A DNA stretch of 64,000 nucleotides from Wenyingzhuangia aestuarii (GCF_011927765.1 NZ_JAATJG010000016.1:1-64000); one strand, 5' to 3'; shown: positions 16,998 through 25,924, counted from the first letter of the stretch. Notes: generated by a model from the letters alone, not told the origin. Numbers and translations: made by a program.

Positions 16998-18626
16998 ATG
17001 GATATCAAATTCAATAAAAACGAAGACCACAATAAACTAGCTTTGTCTGATTTAAGATCAAGATTTGCAAAAGTTGAAGTGGGTGGAGGTTTAAAAAGAA
17101 TAGAAAAGTTACACGAAAAAGGAAAACTGACTGCCAGAGAGCGAATTGATTATTTATTTGATAAAAAAGCAAAAGCTATAGAAATTGGTGCTTTTGTAGG
17201 TGATGATATGTACACCGAACATGGAGGATGCCCTTCAGGAGGTGTTATTGTTAAAATAGGATATGTTAGCGGTAAACAATGTATTGTAGTTGCTAATGAT
17301 GCTACTGTTAAGGCAGGTGCATGGTTTCCTATTACCTGTAAAAAGAACTTAAGAGCGCAAGAAATTGCCATGGAAAACAGAATTCCTATTATTTACTTGG
17401 TAGATAGTGCTGGTGTGTATTTGCCTTTGCAAGATGAAGTTTTTCCGGACAAAGAACATTTTGGTAAAATTTTTAGAAACAATGCCAAAATGAGCAGTAT
17501 GGGAATTACTCAAATTTCTGCGGTTATGGGAAGTTGTGTTGCTGGTGGTGCCTACTTGCCAATTATGAGTGATGAAGCATTAATAGTAGACAAAACAGGA
17601 AGTATTTTCTTAGCAGGAAGTTATTTGGTTAAAGCTGCCATTGGAGAAAGTATTGATAACGAAACTTTAGGAGGAGCAAGCACACATTGTGAAATATCTG
17701 GTGTTACAGATTACAAATCTAAAGACGATAAAGACTGTTTAGATACTATTAAAAACATTATGGATAAAATTGGTGACTTTGATAAAGCTGGTTTTAATCG
17801 TAAAGAAGCCATTGCTCCAAAGGAAAATCCAGATGATATTTACGGAATTTTACCAAAATCTCGTTCAGAACAATATGATATGAATGAGATTATTAAACGT
17901 TTGGTTGATAACTCAGACTTTGAACCTTATAAAGAAGGTTATGGAGAAAGTATTATTTGTGGTTATGCTCGTATGGAAGGTTGGGCTGTTGGTATTGTAG
18001 CCAATCAACGTAAAGTCATTAAAAACAAAAAAGGAGAAATGCAGTTTGGTGGAGTTATTTATTCTGACTCTGCAGATAAAGCTACTCGTTTTATTGCCAA
18101 CTGTAATCAAAAGAAAATTCCATTGGTATTTTTACAAGACGTTACCGGTTTTATGGTAGGTAGTAAAAGTGAACACGGTGGAATTATAAAAGATGGTGCC
18201 AAATTAGTAAACGCTGTTGCCAACTCTGTAGTTCCAAAATTCACCGTAGTTATTGGAAATTCATACGGAGCAGGAAACTATGCCATGTGTGGTAAAGCAT
18301 TTGATCCAAGATTAATTTTTGCTTGGCCATCTGCAAGACTTGCTGTAATGGGTGGTGTGCAAGCTGCAAAAGTATTAGCTCAAATAGAAGAAGCTACTTT
18401 ACAACGAAAAGGGGAAGAAATTACTCCAGAAAGACATGCGGAAATCTTAAAGAATATTGAGGACAGATACGACAAACAAACCTCTCCTTATTATGCAGCA
18501 TCAAGACTATGGACAGATGCTGTTATAGATCCTTTAGAAACTAGAACTTGGATTAGCATGGGAATAGAAGCAGCTAACCACGCTCCTATTCAAACTCCTT
18601 TTAACTTAGGAATTATTCAAGTTTGA
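16998..18626 (+). CDS. Acyl-CoA carboxylase, carboxyltransferase (beta) subunit
   Basis: A 542-aa biotin-dependent carboxyltransferase of the PccB/MccB family; two crotonase-like halves. Seen: KLTARERIDYL near the N-terminus, GGCPSGGVIVKIGYV, the acyl-CoA oxyanion region GSCVAGGAYLP and the carboxybiotin-side GNSYGAGNYAMCGKAFDPRLIFAWPSAR, split here at GNSYGAGNYAMCG. It transfers CO2 from biotin to an acyl-CoA. The DSAGVYLPLQDEVFPDKEHFGKIF region resembles methylcrotonyl-CoA carboxylases (leucine degradation), the most likely substrate class; propionyl-CoA cannot be excluded. The biotin-carrying alpha subunit is not in the window. Confidence 0.88.
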   Translation: MDIKFNKNEDHNKLALSDLRSRFAKVEVGGGLKRIEKLHEKGKLTARERIDYLFDKKAKAIEIGAFVGDDMYTEHGGCPSGGVIVKIGYVSGKQCIVVANDATVKAGAWFPITCKKNLRAQEIAMENRIPIIYLVDSAGVYLPLQDEVFPDKEHFGKIFRNNAKMSSMGITQISAVMGSCVAGGAYLPIMSDEALIVDKTGSIFLAGSYLVKAAIGESIDNETLGGASTHCEISGVTDYKSKDDKDCLDTIKNIMDKIGDFDKAGFNRKEAIAPKENPDDIYGILPKSRSEQYDMNEIIKRLVDNSDFEPYKEGYGESIICGYARMEGWAVGIVANQRKVIKNKKGEMQFGGVIYSDSADKATRFIANCNQKKIPLVFLQDVTGFMVGSKSEHGGIIKDGAKLVNAVANSVVPKFTVVIGNSYGAGNYAMCGKAFDPRLIFAWPSARLAVMGGVQAAKVLAQIEEATLQRKGEEITPERHAEILKNIEDRYDKQTSPYYAASRLWTDAVIDPLETRTWISMGIEAANHAPIQTPFNLGIIQV

Positions 18627-18689
18627 TAAAAACTTGTAGCAGAATATAAAAAATAATAATTTTACGACACTTTATAATACAACATAGAA

Positions 18690-19403
18690 ATGGGTAGAGC
18701 ATTTGAATTTAGAAAAGCTAGAAAAATGAAACGTTGGTCTGCAATGGCAAAAACGTTTACAAGAATTGGGAAAGACATTGTAATGGCAGTTAAGGAGGGT
18801 GGACCAAATCCTGATTCAAACTCTAGACTACGTGCTGTTATACAAAATGCTAAGGCAGCTAACATGCCTAAAGACAATGTAGAAAGAGCCATTAAAAAAG
18901 CTACCGATAAAGATACTGCCAACTATAAGGAAACTTTGTTTGAAGGGTATGCTCCTCATGGAGTTGCTGTAGTTGTAGAAACTGCTACAGACAACAACAA
19001 TAGAACTGTTGCTAATGTTCGTGCAGCTTTTAACAAATGCAATGGAAACCTAGGAACTTCTGGTTCTGTTGTTTTTATGTTTGATCATACTTGTAACTTC
19101 CGTATCAATGCAGAAGGAAAAGACATAGATTTAGAAGAGTTAGAATTAGAATTAATGGATTTTGAAGTAGAAGAAGTTTTTAAAGACGAAGACGGAATTT
19201 TAATCTACGGTCCTTTTACACAGTTTGGAGCTATTCAATCTTACTTAGAAGAAAACGAATTAGAAATTTTATCTTCTGGATTTGAAAGAATTCCTACAAC
19301 TACTACTGAGCTAACAGAAGAGCAACAAGCAGATGTAGAAAAATTATTAGAAAAATTAGAAGAAGATGATGATGTACAAAACGTATATCATTCCATGGCA
19401 TAA
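18690..19403 (+). CDS. YebC/PmpR family (TACO1) regulatory protein
   Basis: A 237-aa member of the YebC family: N-terminal MGRAFEFRKARKMKRWSAMAKTF, the PDSNSRLRAVIQNAKAANMPKDNVERAIKKA helical domain, and EGYAPHGVAVVVETATDNNNRTVANVR. Members act as DNA-binding regulators or, in more recent work, ribosome-associated translation factors for difficult peptide stretches. The N-terminus has RAFEF instead of the common GHSKWANI, the form usual in Bacteroidota. Ends just before a terminator. Confidence 0.93.
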   Translation: MGRAFEFRKARKMKRWSAMAKTFTRIGKDIVMAVKEGGPNPDSNSRLRAVIQNAKAANMPKDNVERAIKKATDKDTANYKETLFEGYAPHGVAVVVETATDNNNRTVANVRAAFNKCNGNLGTSGSVVFMFDHTCNFRINAEGKDIDLEELELELMDFEVEEVFKDEDGILIYGPFTQFGAIQSYLEENELEILSSGFERIPTTTTELTEEQQADVEKLLEKLEEDDDVQNVYHSMA

Positions 19404-19423
19404 TAACTATTTTACAAAAACTA

Positions 19424-19451
19424 AAAACCCTCTACTTTTGTAGAGGGTTTT
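19424..19451 (+). terminator. Terminator after yebC
   Basis: AAAACCCTCTAC / GTAGAGGGTTTT arms (19424-19435, 19440-19451) with TTTT loop. It lies only 13 nt before the next start codon, so the downstream cluster probably depends on read-through or a promoter I cannot see. Confidence 0.85.
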
Positions 19452-19463
19452 AATTTTACACAA

Positions 19464-19751
19464 ATGACAGTACAACAATTTAGAGAACAATATATTATTG
19501 GGTTTGGTTACGAAAAAAACTCTAAAACCAAAAGGTTCCGCTTAATGGTGTTAGATCGTACCACTATGCAAGTAATAAACGAAGTATTAGAAAACGAAAA
19601 CAACACTTGCTTTAAACAATTTTTAGAAGGTAAAGATTTAAACAAAGCCATTTTAAAGTTTAAGATGGATTCTTTAGAAGAAGTTTTACAACTACACAAT
19701 GTAGAAAACATCAACTTATCCGAAAACGAAGTCAACAAATATTTTGATTAA
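19464..19751 (+). CDS. Small hypothetical protein, copy A of a three-gene family
   Basis: A 95-aa soluble protein with no signal or membrane segment; not a family I recognise. Its start (MTVQQFREQYIIGFGYEK...RLMVLDRTTMQ) aligns by eye with the protein at 20919 (MDIKEFNKKYILNYTINE...SLETIDRKTLQ) and with the core of the one at 20545 (MTIQEYHKANL...LTSIDRMSF): an F/Y-rich first helix followed by a strand ending in D-R. It lies immediately upstream of a nuclease gene (stop and next start separated by 1 nt). Confidence 0.7.
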   Translation: MTVQQFREQYIIGFGYEKNSKTKRFRLMVLDRTTMQVINEVLENENNTCFKQFLEGKDLNKAILKFKMDSLEEVLQLHNVENINLSENEVNKYFD

Positions 19752-19752
19752 T

Positions 19753-20529
19753 ATGAAAAAGCAACACTTCTTTCTACTTTTATTAATATCAATTTTAATT
19801 GCTTGCAGTGTCTTTATCAAAAGAGAACCTACTAGTTCCATAAATACCATTAAGAGTGATGGATTGTCTTTTAACTACAAAACTTATCAACCTAGTACTA
19901 CAAGTACAATAGCCAATAAAACGTATTATTCTTTAGAATATAATGAAACGCATGAGCAAGCCAATTGGGTATACTATTTATTAACTGCTGAGTTTGTAAA
20001 CGGAACCGCTAAACGCAAAGACAATTTTAAATCGGATACTAGTATTCCAACAGAATCTGCTAGTTTAAACGATTATAAAAAGAGTGGTTATGATAGAGGT
20101 CACCTATGCCCTGCTGCAGATATGAAATTGAACAATCAAGCCATGAGCGAGACCTTTCTTATGTCTAACATGTCACCTCAGCTTCCTAGTTTTAACAGAG
20201 GAGAATGGAAACGTTTAGAAAGTCAGGTTAGAAAATGGGCTGTAGAAGAAGATTCTATTATTGTTATTACCGGGCCCATCTTTAAAAATAACATTGGCCA
20301 AATTGGTAAAAACAAAGTCACCGTTCCTGGAGCTTATTATAAGGTTCTTTACGATTTAACCCAACCTCAGAAAATGACGGCTTTTATATTGCCTCATACA
20401 AAAGAGGTAAAAGCTTACCACAATTACCAAACATCCGTAAATAAAGTAGAACAAGAAACAGGTATAGATTTCTTTGCTATCTTGCCAGATGAACTAGAAG
20501 AACAATTAGAAACCAATATCCGTTGGTAA
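19753..20529 (+). CDS. DNA/RNA non-specific endonuclease, lipoprotein
   Basis: Beta-beta-alpha metal nuclease of the NUC1/NucA family, 258 aa. The catalytic DRGH motif is in KSGYDRGHLCPAADM, and the metal-binding Asn is in SNMSPQLPSFNRGEW. A lipobox (LLISILIACS) places it on a membrane facing the periplasm or outside, where it could digest environmental nucleic acid for nutrients or phosphate. An in-frame ATG 9 nt upstream overlaps the previous stop; MKKQHFF is the better start. It sits among three related small proteins, whose relation to the nuclease is unknown. Confidence 0.92.
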   Translation: MKKQHFFLLLLISILIACSVFIKREPTSSINTIKSDGLSFNYKTYQPSTTSTIANKTYYSLEYNETHEQANWVYYLLTAEFVNGTAKRKDNFKSDTSIPTESASLNDYKKSGYDRGHLCPAADMKLNNQAMSETFLMSNMSPQLPSFNRGEWKRLESQVRKWAVEEDSIIVITGPIFKNNIGQIGKNKVTVPGAYYKVLYDLTQPQKMTAFILPHTKEVKAYHNYQTSVNKVEQETGIDFFAILPDELEEQLETNIRW

Positions 20530-20544
20530 ATAAATATAGATATT

Positions 20545-20904
20545 TTGAGCAATCACGAACACCACAACCGCGAACACAATCATAAACATGAGCACGAACA
20601 TCATCACCATGATGATGAAGATGGTATTATGACCATTCAAGAATACCACAAAGCCAACTTAATGATGTTTAATGTTAAAGATTTAAAAACTACAGATACC
20701 GTTCTTTGCACCTTAACCTCTATAGACCGTATGAGCTTTTTGGCCAATGGTATAGAACATCACGAATGCAAACGTTCAGAATTAACAGAACATTTTACAG
20801 AAGTTGTTAAAAGAAACTTAATTTTAGCTTTCTTTGACAAGATAGAAATTGAAGCATACGATCCTTTAGATGTTAACAATAACATCGATTTTTTATTTGA
20901 ATAA
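20545..20904 (+). CDS. Small hypothetical protein with His-rich N-terminus, copy B
   Basis: A 119-aa protein if translation starts at TTG 20545. The first 27 residues contain 12 histidines mixed with Glu, Asn and Asp (a likely metal-binding or flexible tail). The ATG at 20629 (MTIQEYHKANL) aligns with the starts of its relatives at 19464 and 20919, so the tail is either a real extension or the start is later. The C-terminus VVKRNLILAFFDKIEIEAYDPLDVNNNIDFLFE is very similar to copy C (shared K-R-x-L-I, F/Y-DPL-x-x-N-x-x-IDFL). Function unknown. Confidence 0.65.
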   Translation: MSNHEHHNREHNHKHEHEHHHHDDEDGIMTIQEYHKANLMMFNVKDLKTTDTVLCTLTSIDRMSFLANGIEHHECKRSELTEHFTEVVKRNLILAFFDKIEIEAYDPLDVNNNIDFLFE

Positions 20905-20918
20905 AATACCACACAATT

Positions 20919-21251
20919 ATGGACATAAAAGAATTTAACAAAAAGTATATTTTAAATTATACCATCAACGAAACACATCCTGAGAACATAGAATTTTCTT
21001 TGGAAACTATTGATAGAAAAACATTACAACCAAGTTTAGATTTTAAAAAATTAAAATCAGAAACTCCTGTTGAATGGTTGTCTGATAAAATTGGAGAAGA
21101 AATTTTAGCGGGTAGAAACCCTGGTCAATTTCAAACAAGTTTTTACGACAATGTAAAACGTAAGTTGATTAATACCTTATTAATTAAAAACAGAATTAAA
21201 GGTTTTGATCCTTTAAACACCAATGAGAGTATTGACTTCTTATTAAGATAA
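20919..21251 (+). CDS. Small hypothetical protein, copy C of a three-gene family
   Basis: A 110-aa soluble protein without a recognised domain. It shares its N-terminus with copy A (FxxxYI, then D-R-x-T-x-Q) and its C-terminus with copy B (NVKRKLINTLLIKNRIKGFDPLNTNESIDFLLR), so it links the two as one family. Last gene before a strong bidirectional terminator; 14 nt after copy B, which suggests one transcript for A, nuclease, B and C. Confidence 0.7.
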   Translation: MDIKEFNKKYILNYTINETHPENIEFSLETIDRKTLQPSLDFKKLKSETPVEWLSDKIGEEILAGRNPGQFQTSFYDNVKRKLINTLLIKNRIKGFDPLNTNESIDFLLR

Positions 21252-21254
21252 AAT

Positions 21255-21289
21255 AAAAAAGGCTTTCTATATATTAGAAAGCCTTTTTT
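21255..21289. terminator. Bidirectional terminator between copy C and the barrel protein
   Basis: 15-bp stem AAAAAAGGCTTTCTA / TAGAAAGCCTTTTTT (21255-21269, 21275-21289) with a TATAT loop, placed between convergent genes. Confidence 0.9.
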
Positions 21290-21297
21290 ATTTGAGT

Positions 21298-23709
21298 TTA
21301 GAAATAGAATTTTACTCCCGTTCTTATTACTTGTGTTTCGTAATAGTTTTCATACAAAGCCGTAAAGCCATTTGCTTTTATGTTTTGTCTTAATGCGTAT
21401 TGATTTAAGATATCGCTAAACGCAAAAGAAAACTCTCCTTTTCCGTTCCAATATTTCTTTTTAGCACCAACATCTAAAGAACTTCTGTACAACTGACGAC
21501 CTTGTGCAATGTTTTTAGGAGCCATGTACAAATAACTTAACTGCAATTGCAAATCGTTCTTTAAACTCCACGTAGAATTTATTTTGGCATCCCAAGTAAT
21601 TTCACTTCTATCTTCTACATTAAAGGTTTGTTCTATTGGAAACAAAATAGTTCCTGTATACCCATTAATGTTATTTTGATAAGCATTTATATTTCCAGAC
21701 AATTTCCAAAAATCAAACAATTCTTGATCGTAAATTAATTCCAAACCTGCATTGCTAGCACTTCCTGTATTGGCATAACTTTTAATAACCACAGGCACTC
21801 CGTTATTTTCTGCTGCACCATAAACTCTCATATAAGGATTGTCTATATACTTATAATAAGCTGCCAAAAACAAAGAACTTTTGTTCCATCGGGTTCTGTA
21901 TGCTATTTCTCCAGACTGTGTAAACTGAGGTCTTAAATAAGGGTTTCCGACTTTTAACAATTCATGATCATCAGACTTGGCAAACATTCTTAATTCTGGT
22001 TCTCCAGGACGGTCTACTCTTCTATTATAAAACAACGATACTTTTTGCTTTCCTGTTAATTTGTAAGTCCACCTTACGTTAGGAAACAATTCAAAATAGT
22101 TGTATGCATCTTGTTTTTTATCAAAATAAATATTGGCAGGATCTACATCGTAAACCACAGAAGTTTGCTCCGCTCTAATTCCTCCTTCAATATCATAGGT
22201 AGGAGTTTCATAAATTAAATTTGCATAAGCAGCATAAATAGTTTCTTTCCAGTTAGAGTTGTTTCCCATTCCTTCAAAAACAATAGAATTATTAGCATCA
22301 GGTGTTACCGTATACTCAACAGGTAAATCTCTGTATTGTAATTTTACTCCTGTTTCTAAAATACCGCTTTCAAAAGGTTTGGTATAATCAACATTGTTTA
22401 CAAAAATATGCTCCGTTGCTAAAATATTGGTAATATCTCTACTTGGTGTAGCGTTTAAACTATCGTTTACATAATAGGTTTCATCTTCCCATCCTTTAAT
22501 GTATTGCACTCTTGCTTTTATGTGATGACCTGGCTCTAAAAATTTATGTTCATAATCTGCAGCTACATTAAAATATCCTGTAATTTCTTCTTCTCTCCAA
22601 TTGGTATAACGGTATCTGTTTCCTGTATCCATATTTATGTAGGGAACTTGAGCTGTATCTGTGTGTTTTTCCCAATCGTAAATAGATGATATTTTTAATT
22701 TATTTTGTTCATCAATGTTAAAATCTACTCCGCCTTTTACAATGTAATGAATTTGTTTTCTGTTTTCTGGAACCTGAGAAATAGTGTTTCTTCCATCGTT
22801 ATAATTACGTGTAGTAAATTCATTATTGGGCAATTTTTCTTGCTTCATTACTTCTGATTGTAAAAAGAAGGCCACTTTCTTTTTTACATAATTTAAATCT
22901 AAACTAGGAATGTACTTAGGGGTAAAATCATAACTTCCTAATTGGGTAGGTAAATCTTGTTTCTTTTTTGATAAAACACCTAATCCGTACGTAAAGCCTA
23001 CAGAACCGTTTAAACCTTCTTTCTTTTCTTTTTTATAAATAATATTGATGGCACCCGCATTTCCAGAAGCATCGTATTTAGCAGAAGGGTTGTTGATGAT
23101 TTCTATCTTTTCTATATTGGTAGCAGGAATATTATCCAATCCTTTTTGATTTCCAAATCCTGTTAAGCTAGATTGTTGTCCGTCTATCAACACCAATACT
23201 TTGTCACTTCCTCTTAGCATTACCTTTCCTTCTTGATCTACAGATATTCCAGGCATTCCTTTCATAACATCTAACACAGAACCTCCTGTTTGCGAGATTA
23301 CATTGTCTAAATCAAACGTTTTCTTTTCCAGTCCTTGGCTTATGACTGATTTTTGAGCTTTAATTTCTACGGCTGACAACTCTGTAGCATCTTCTACCAA
23401 CACAATAGTCCCAACATTTAAATAAGAATTAATTCCACCTACAAAAACATTTTTAGTGATTTGTTTAAACCCAATGGCATTGAATAACAATCCATACTTT
23501 CCAGGATTCACATCTTCAAAAACAAACAAACCATTTTCATCAGAAAACCCTTGTTTTAAATTGGCTGTTTCAATATTTTTTAACGTAACCGTTACATAAG
23601 GAATTGCAATATTACCTTCTGTTTTTAAAGTTCCCGAAATAGCCGTTTTTTGTTGACCAAATACCGTAGCTACCATCAACAATAAAAATAGTTGAATGTA
23701 ATTTTTCAT
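21298..23709 (-). CDS. Outer membrane beta-barrel protein with CarboxypepD-regulatory and TonB-plug domains
   Basis: An 803-aa protein. A signal peptide (ending VFGQ) is followed by a carboxypeptidase-regulatory-like beta-sandwich (about 21-100: ISGTLKTEGNIAIPYVTVTL), a TonB plug (about 125-230: VISQTGGSVLDVMKGMPGISV, VLVLIDGQQS, KIEIINNPSAKYDASGNAG) and a C-terminal beta-barrel of the OMP_b-brl_3 type. Such receptors import unknown substrates or serve as surface scaffolds. No SusD partner is next to it. It follows menE by 11 nt on the same strand and may be co-transcribed. Substrate unknown. Confidence 0.88.
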   Translation of the reverse strand: MKNYIQLFLLLMVATVFGQQKTAISGTLKTEGNIAIPYVTVTLKNIETANLKQGFSDENGLFVFEDVNPGKYGLLFNAIGFKQITKNVFVGGINSYLNVGTIVLVEDATELSAVEIKAQKSVISQGLEKKTFDLDNVISQTGGSVLDVMKGMPGISVDQEGKVMLRGSDKVLVLIDGQQSSLTGFGNQKGLDNIPATNIEKIEIINNPSAKYDASGNAGAINIIYKKEKKEGLNGSVGFTYGLGVLSKKKQDLPTQLGSYDFTPKYIPSLDLNYVKKKVAFFLQSEVMKQEKLPNNEFTTRNYNDGRNTISQVPENRKQIHYIVKGGVDFNIDEQNKLKISSIYDWEKHTDTAQVPYINMDTGNRYRYTNWREEEITGYFNVAADYEHKFLEPGHHIKARVQYIKGWEDETYYVNDSLNATPSRDITNILATEHIFVNNVDYTKPFESGILETGVKLQYRDLPVEYTVTPDANNSIVFEGMGNNSNWKETIYAAYANLIYETPTYDIEGGIRAEQTSVVYDVDPANIYFDKKQDAYNYFELFPNVRWTYKLTGKQKVSLFYNRRVDRPGEPELRMFAKSDDHELLKVGNPYLRPQFTQSGEIAYRTRWNKSSLFLAAYYKYIDNPYMRVYGAAENNGVPVVIKSYANTGSASNAGLELIYDQELFDFWKLSGNINAYQNNINGYTGTILFPIEQTFNVEDRSEITWDAKINSTWSLKNDLQLQLSYLYMAPKNIAQGRQLYRSSLDVGAKKKYWNGKGEFSFAFSDILNQYALRQNIKANGFTALYENYYETQVIRTGVKFYF

Positions 23710-23720
23710 AAAGTTTTTGT

Positions 23721-24836
23721 TTAGTTTAGCATAGACAGTGTTTTTTGTCTTTGAATTTTATTAGTAGTAGTTTCTATAAATTGGGGTAAAAAATAAATTT
23801 CTTTAGGCAATTCGTATTTAGATAAATTCAAACCCGTAAGGTTTAATTCAGAAGAAGTTCCTTCTACAACAAGAATTAACTTTTCTCCTAAAACCTCATC
23901 AGAAACACCCGCAACAAAAAAACGTTGTTGAATGCATTTAGACAATTCTTTTTCTATTTGTTCTGGATGTAATTTTACTCCTCCTGAATTGATTACATTG
24001 TCAAAACGTCCTAGCCACTCAAACTCGGAAGCCGAGTGCTGTTTTATAATATCATTGGTAATTACTTTTTCATCACTTAGTAAAGGTGCATCTATAACCA
24101 AACAACCTCTGTCGTCTTGAGAAATGGTAATGTTGGGTAATAATTTGAAATAGCTTCTCGACTCTACTTCGACTCCGCTCTGCACAGACTTTCGAAAACC
24201 ATTTGAATCAAAATTCTCGTGATTTTGGTCATCGAGCGGAGTCGAGATGTAATGATTCAACCTTTTAACAGCAACATGAGAAACCGTTTCTGTCATTCCA
24301 TAAGAAGCATAACATTGCGTAGACAAGCCTTCTAAACTTTCTTGTAAACTTTGCGATACTACTCCCCCACCAATCAATAATTTTTTAACCAAATGCAAAT
24401 CCCATAAACTTGCTTTTGCTTGCATGGGAACCATGGCACAAAAATCGTACGGTTCAAAAACATTTTCTAACGGATTACTAACAGGTGCTACTACATCTAA
24501 CTCCCAACCCAAGGTTAAAGCTCTAATCACCATCATTTTTCCTGCAATATAGGCTGTAGACAAACAACACAAAGCTTTGGTACCCTCTTGTAAATTAAAA
24601 AAAGAACCAGTGGCTTTGGAGGAGTTTTCCATAAACTCTTTTTTAATAGCCACTAACTTTGGAGTTCCTGTAGAACCCGATGTTTGAACTATTAAGGTTT
24701 CAGAATCTGAAAACCATTCTTGCAAAAACCAATACAAATCATCAGAAACACTTTCTGAATAAGAAATTAACTCTAAAGGAGTTTCAAAACTTTCTCCGTT
24801 TAGTAAAAATGAGGGATGTATACTAAAATTTGACAT
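23721..24836 (-). CDS. menE: o-Succinylbenzoate-CoA ligase MenE, with palindromic in-frame insertion
   Basis: A 371-aa AMP-forming acyl-CoA ligase. P-loop TSGSTGTPK, the YGMTET motif and the C-terminal NVINSGGVKLHPEQIE and lysine region (NKIQRQKT) are intact. It activates o-succinylbenzoate in menaquinone synthesis; menC and menA lie at 42089 and 43813. Length is short, as is usual for flavobacterial MenE. Between AVKRLNHY and YFKLLPNITIS lies a stretch of about 32 residues (beginning ISTPLDDQNHENF) encoded by an inverted-repeat DNA segment (see 24154-24249). The insertion falls between motifs, so activity may persist. The start overlaps the GSCFA gene by 14 nt. Confidence 0.85.
   Translation of the reverse strand: MSNFSIHPSFLLNGESFETPLELISYSESVSDDLYWFLQEWFSDSETLIVQTSGSTGTPKLVAIKKEFMENSSKATGSFFNLQEGTKALCCLSTAYIAGKMMVIRALTLGWELDVVAPVSNPLENVFEPYDFCAMVPMQAKASLWDLHLVKKLLIGGGVVSQSLQESLEGLSTQCYASYGMTETVSHVAVKRLNHYISTPLDDQNHENFDSNGFRKSVQSGVEVESRSYFKLLPNITISQDDRGCLVIDAPLLSDEKVITNDIIKQHSASEFEWLGRFDNVINSGGVKLHPEQIEKELSKCIQQRFFVAGVSDEVLGEKLILVVEGTSSELNLTGLNLSKYELPKEIYFLPQFIETTTNKIQRQKTLSMLN
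24154..24249. repeat. Palindromic repeat element inserted in menE
   Basis: About 96 bp, a multiple of three, bounded by inverted arms TCGACTCCGCTC (24169-24180) and GAGCGGAGTCGA (24234-24245), with a further partial copy CTCGACTCTACTTCGA at the left end. It is GC-richer than its surroundings and reads in frame through menE. It resembles dispersed palindromic repeats in other bacteria that insert in frame into genes; I know similar CGACTCCGCTC stretches from flavobacterial intergenic regions, but copy number here is not known. Confidence 0.6.
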
Positions 24837-25767
24837 TCAGTTCTTTTTCTAATTGTGATTGTTTTGTGGCTAACTTTTTTAAAAACTCTTGATGTGCTAA
24901 AGAATCTAGCTGAAAAGGTTTGTGCAATTTACTTTGTTGAATGGATGCTATTCTTTTAAAATAACCTCTTGCTTTTTCTGAAATCCATACTTCAGTAAAT
25001 TTTTCCCAAATGTAATCTATAGCAACACTGTTAGGATGAATTAAATCTGCTTCGTAAAAGCGATAATCTCGTAAATCATCCATCATTATTTCATAACTAC
25101 CAAAATAGGCCACATTGTGGCTTTCTTTAATTTTATGTGTAGCGGTTAACAGTTGGGCTTTACTTAACGAATTTTCAATCAATCCATCTTTGGTATGCCT
25201 TACAGGACTTATTGTAAAAATAATTTGGGTTGATGAATTTACGTTTCTAATGGTTTTGATTATTTCTGTCAATGCCGTTTCTATTTCCTGAATAGACAAC
25301 ATTCGTTTCTCAAACTCCGTCTGTGGAATTTTATGACAATTTGCCACCAACTGATTGCTTAACAAGTGTCCGTACACCCAAGAAGTACCTAATGTAATTA
25401 TAATATGTGTAGCGTTTTCTAACTGCTGTAAACACTCTTTTTGAGCATTGTGAATATTATCAATAACTTGATTGTCCTCTACATTAGAAATATCTGAATG
25501 ATGCTGTAAAGAATGATACAAACCATTTTGAGACACCAAATCATTACTAGTATATATTTGTTGATGTACCGTATCTTTTAAAACTTTTGCAATAGCGGTG
25601 GGACTAAACAAAACTCCAAAAGGATTTATCAGCGTATCAAACTTATAATACGCTAATTGATTTCCTATATTTTCGGAAAAACAAGACCCCAACAACAGAA
25701 CCTTAGACGTATGATCTAATTGGTTCTCCTTTTGTGATTCTAATTTTATTTCTGTTCTAAACTTCAA
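24823..25767 (-). CDS. GSCFA domain protein
   Basis: A 314-aa cytoplasmic protein opening with the signature block LLLGSCFSENIGNQL, then INPFGVLFSPTAIA and ITLGTSWVY, and near the end the FYEADLIHPNSVAIDYIWEKF region. The GSCFA family is related to SGNH/GDSL hydrolases (GSCFS with catalytic Ser, and a downstream D-x-x-H: DLIHPN) but its substrate is not established. It overlaps menE by 14 nt and is probably first in the unit GSCFA-menE-barrel. A TAnnTTTG box lies 27 nt upstream. Confidence 0.88.
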   Translation of the reverse strand: MKFRTEIKLESQKENQLDHTSKVLLLGSCFSENIGNQLAYYKFDTLINPFGVLFSPTAIAKVLKDTVHQQIYTSNDLVSQNGLYHSLQHHSDISNVEDNQVIDNIHNAQKECLQQLENATHIIITLGTSWVYGHLLSNQLVANCHKIPQTEFEKRMLSIQEIETALTEIIKTIRNVNSSTQIIFTISPVRHTKDGLIENSLSKAQLLTATHKIKESHNVAYFGSYEIMMDDLRDYRFYEADLIHPNSVAIDYIWEKFTEVWISEKARGYFKRIASIQQSKLHKPFQLDSLAHQEFLKKLATKQSQLEKELNVKF

Positions 25768-25793
25768 AAGTGAGTCGTTTTATAATTTCACAA

Positions 25794-25801
25794 CAAATAT
25801 A
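25794..25801 (-). promoter_or_regulatory. -7 box for the GSCFA-menE unit
   Basis: TATATTTG on the minus strand, 27 nt upstream of the GSCFA start; no clear TTG at the -33 position. Confidence 0.45.
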
Positions 25802-25924
25802 GTATCTTAATTATTCCTATTTATAGATGCTCTATTTTGTTTGTTAAACTTAACGACACAAAGAAAAAGGATTTTTGTGTATTTGTAGTTTTAAGTTCGT
25901 CCAAACTAATTGTATTGCACTAAA

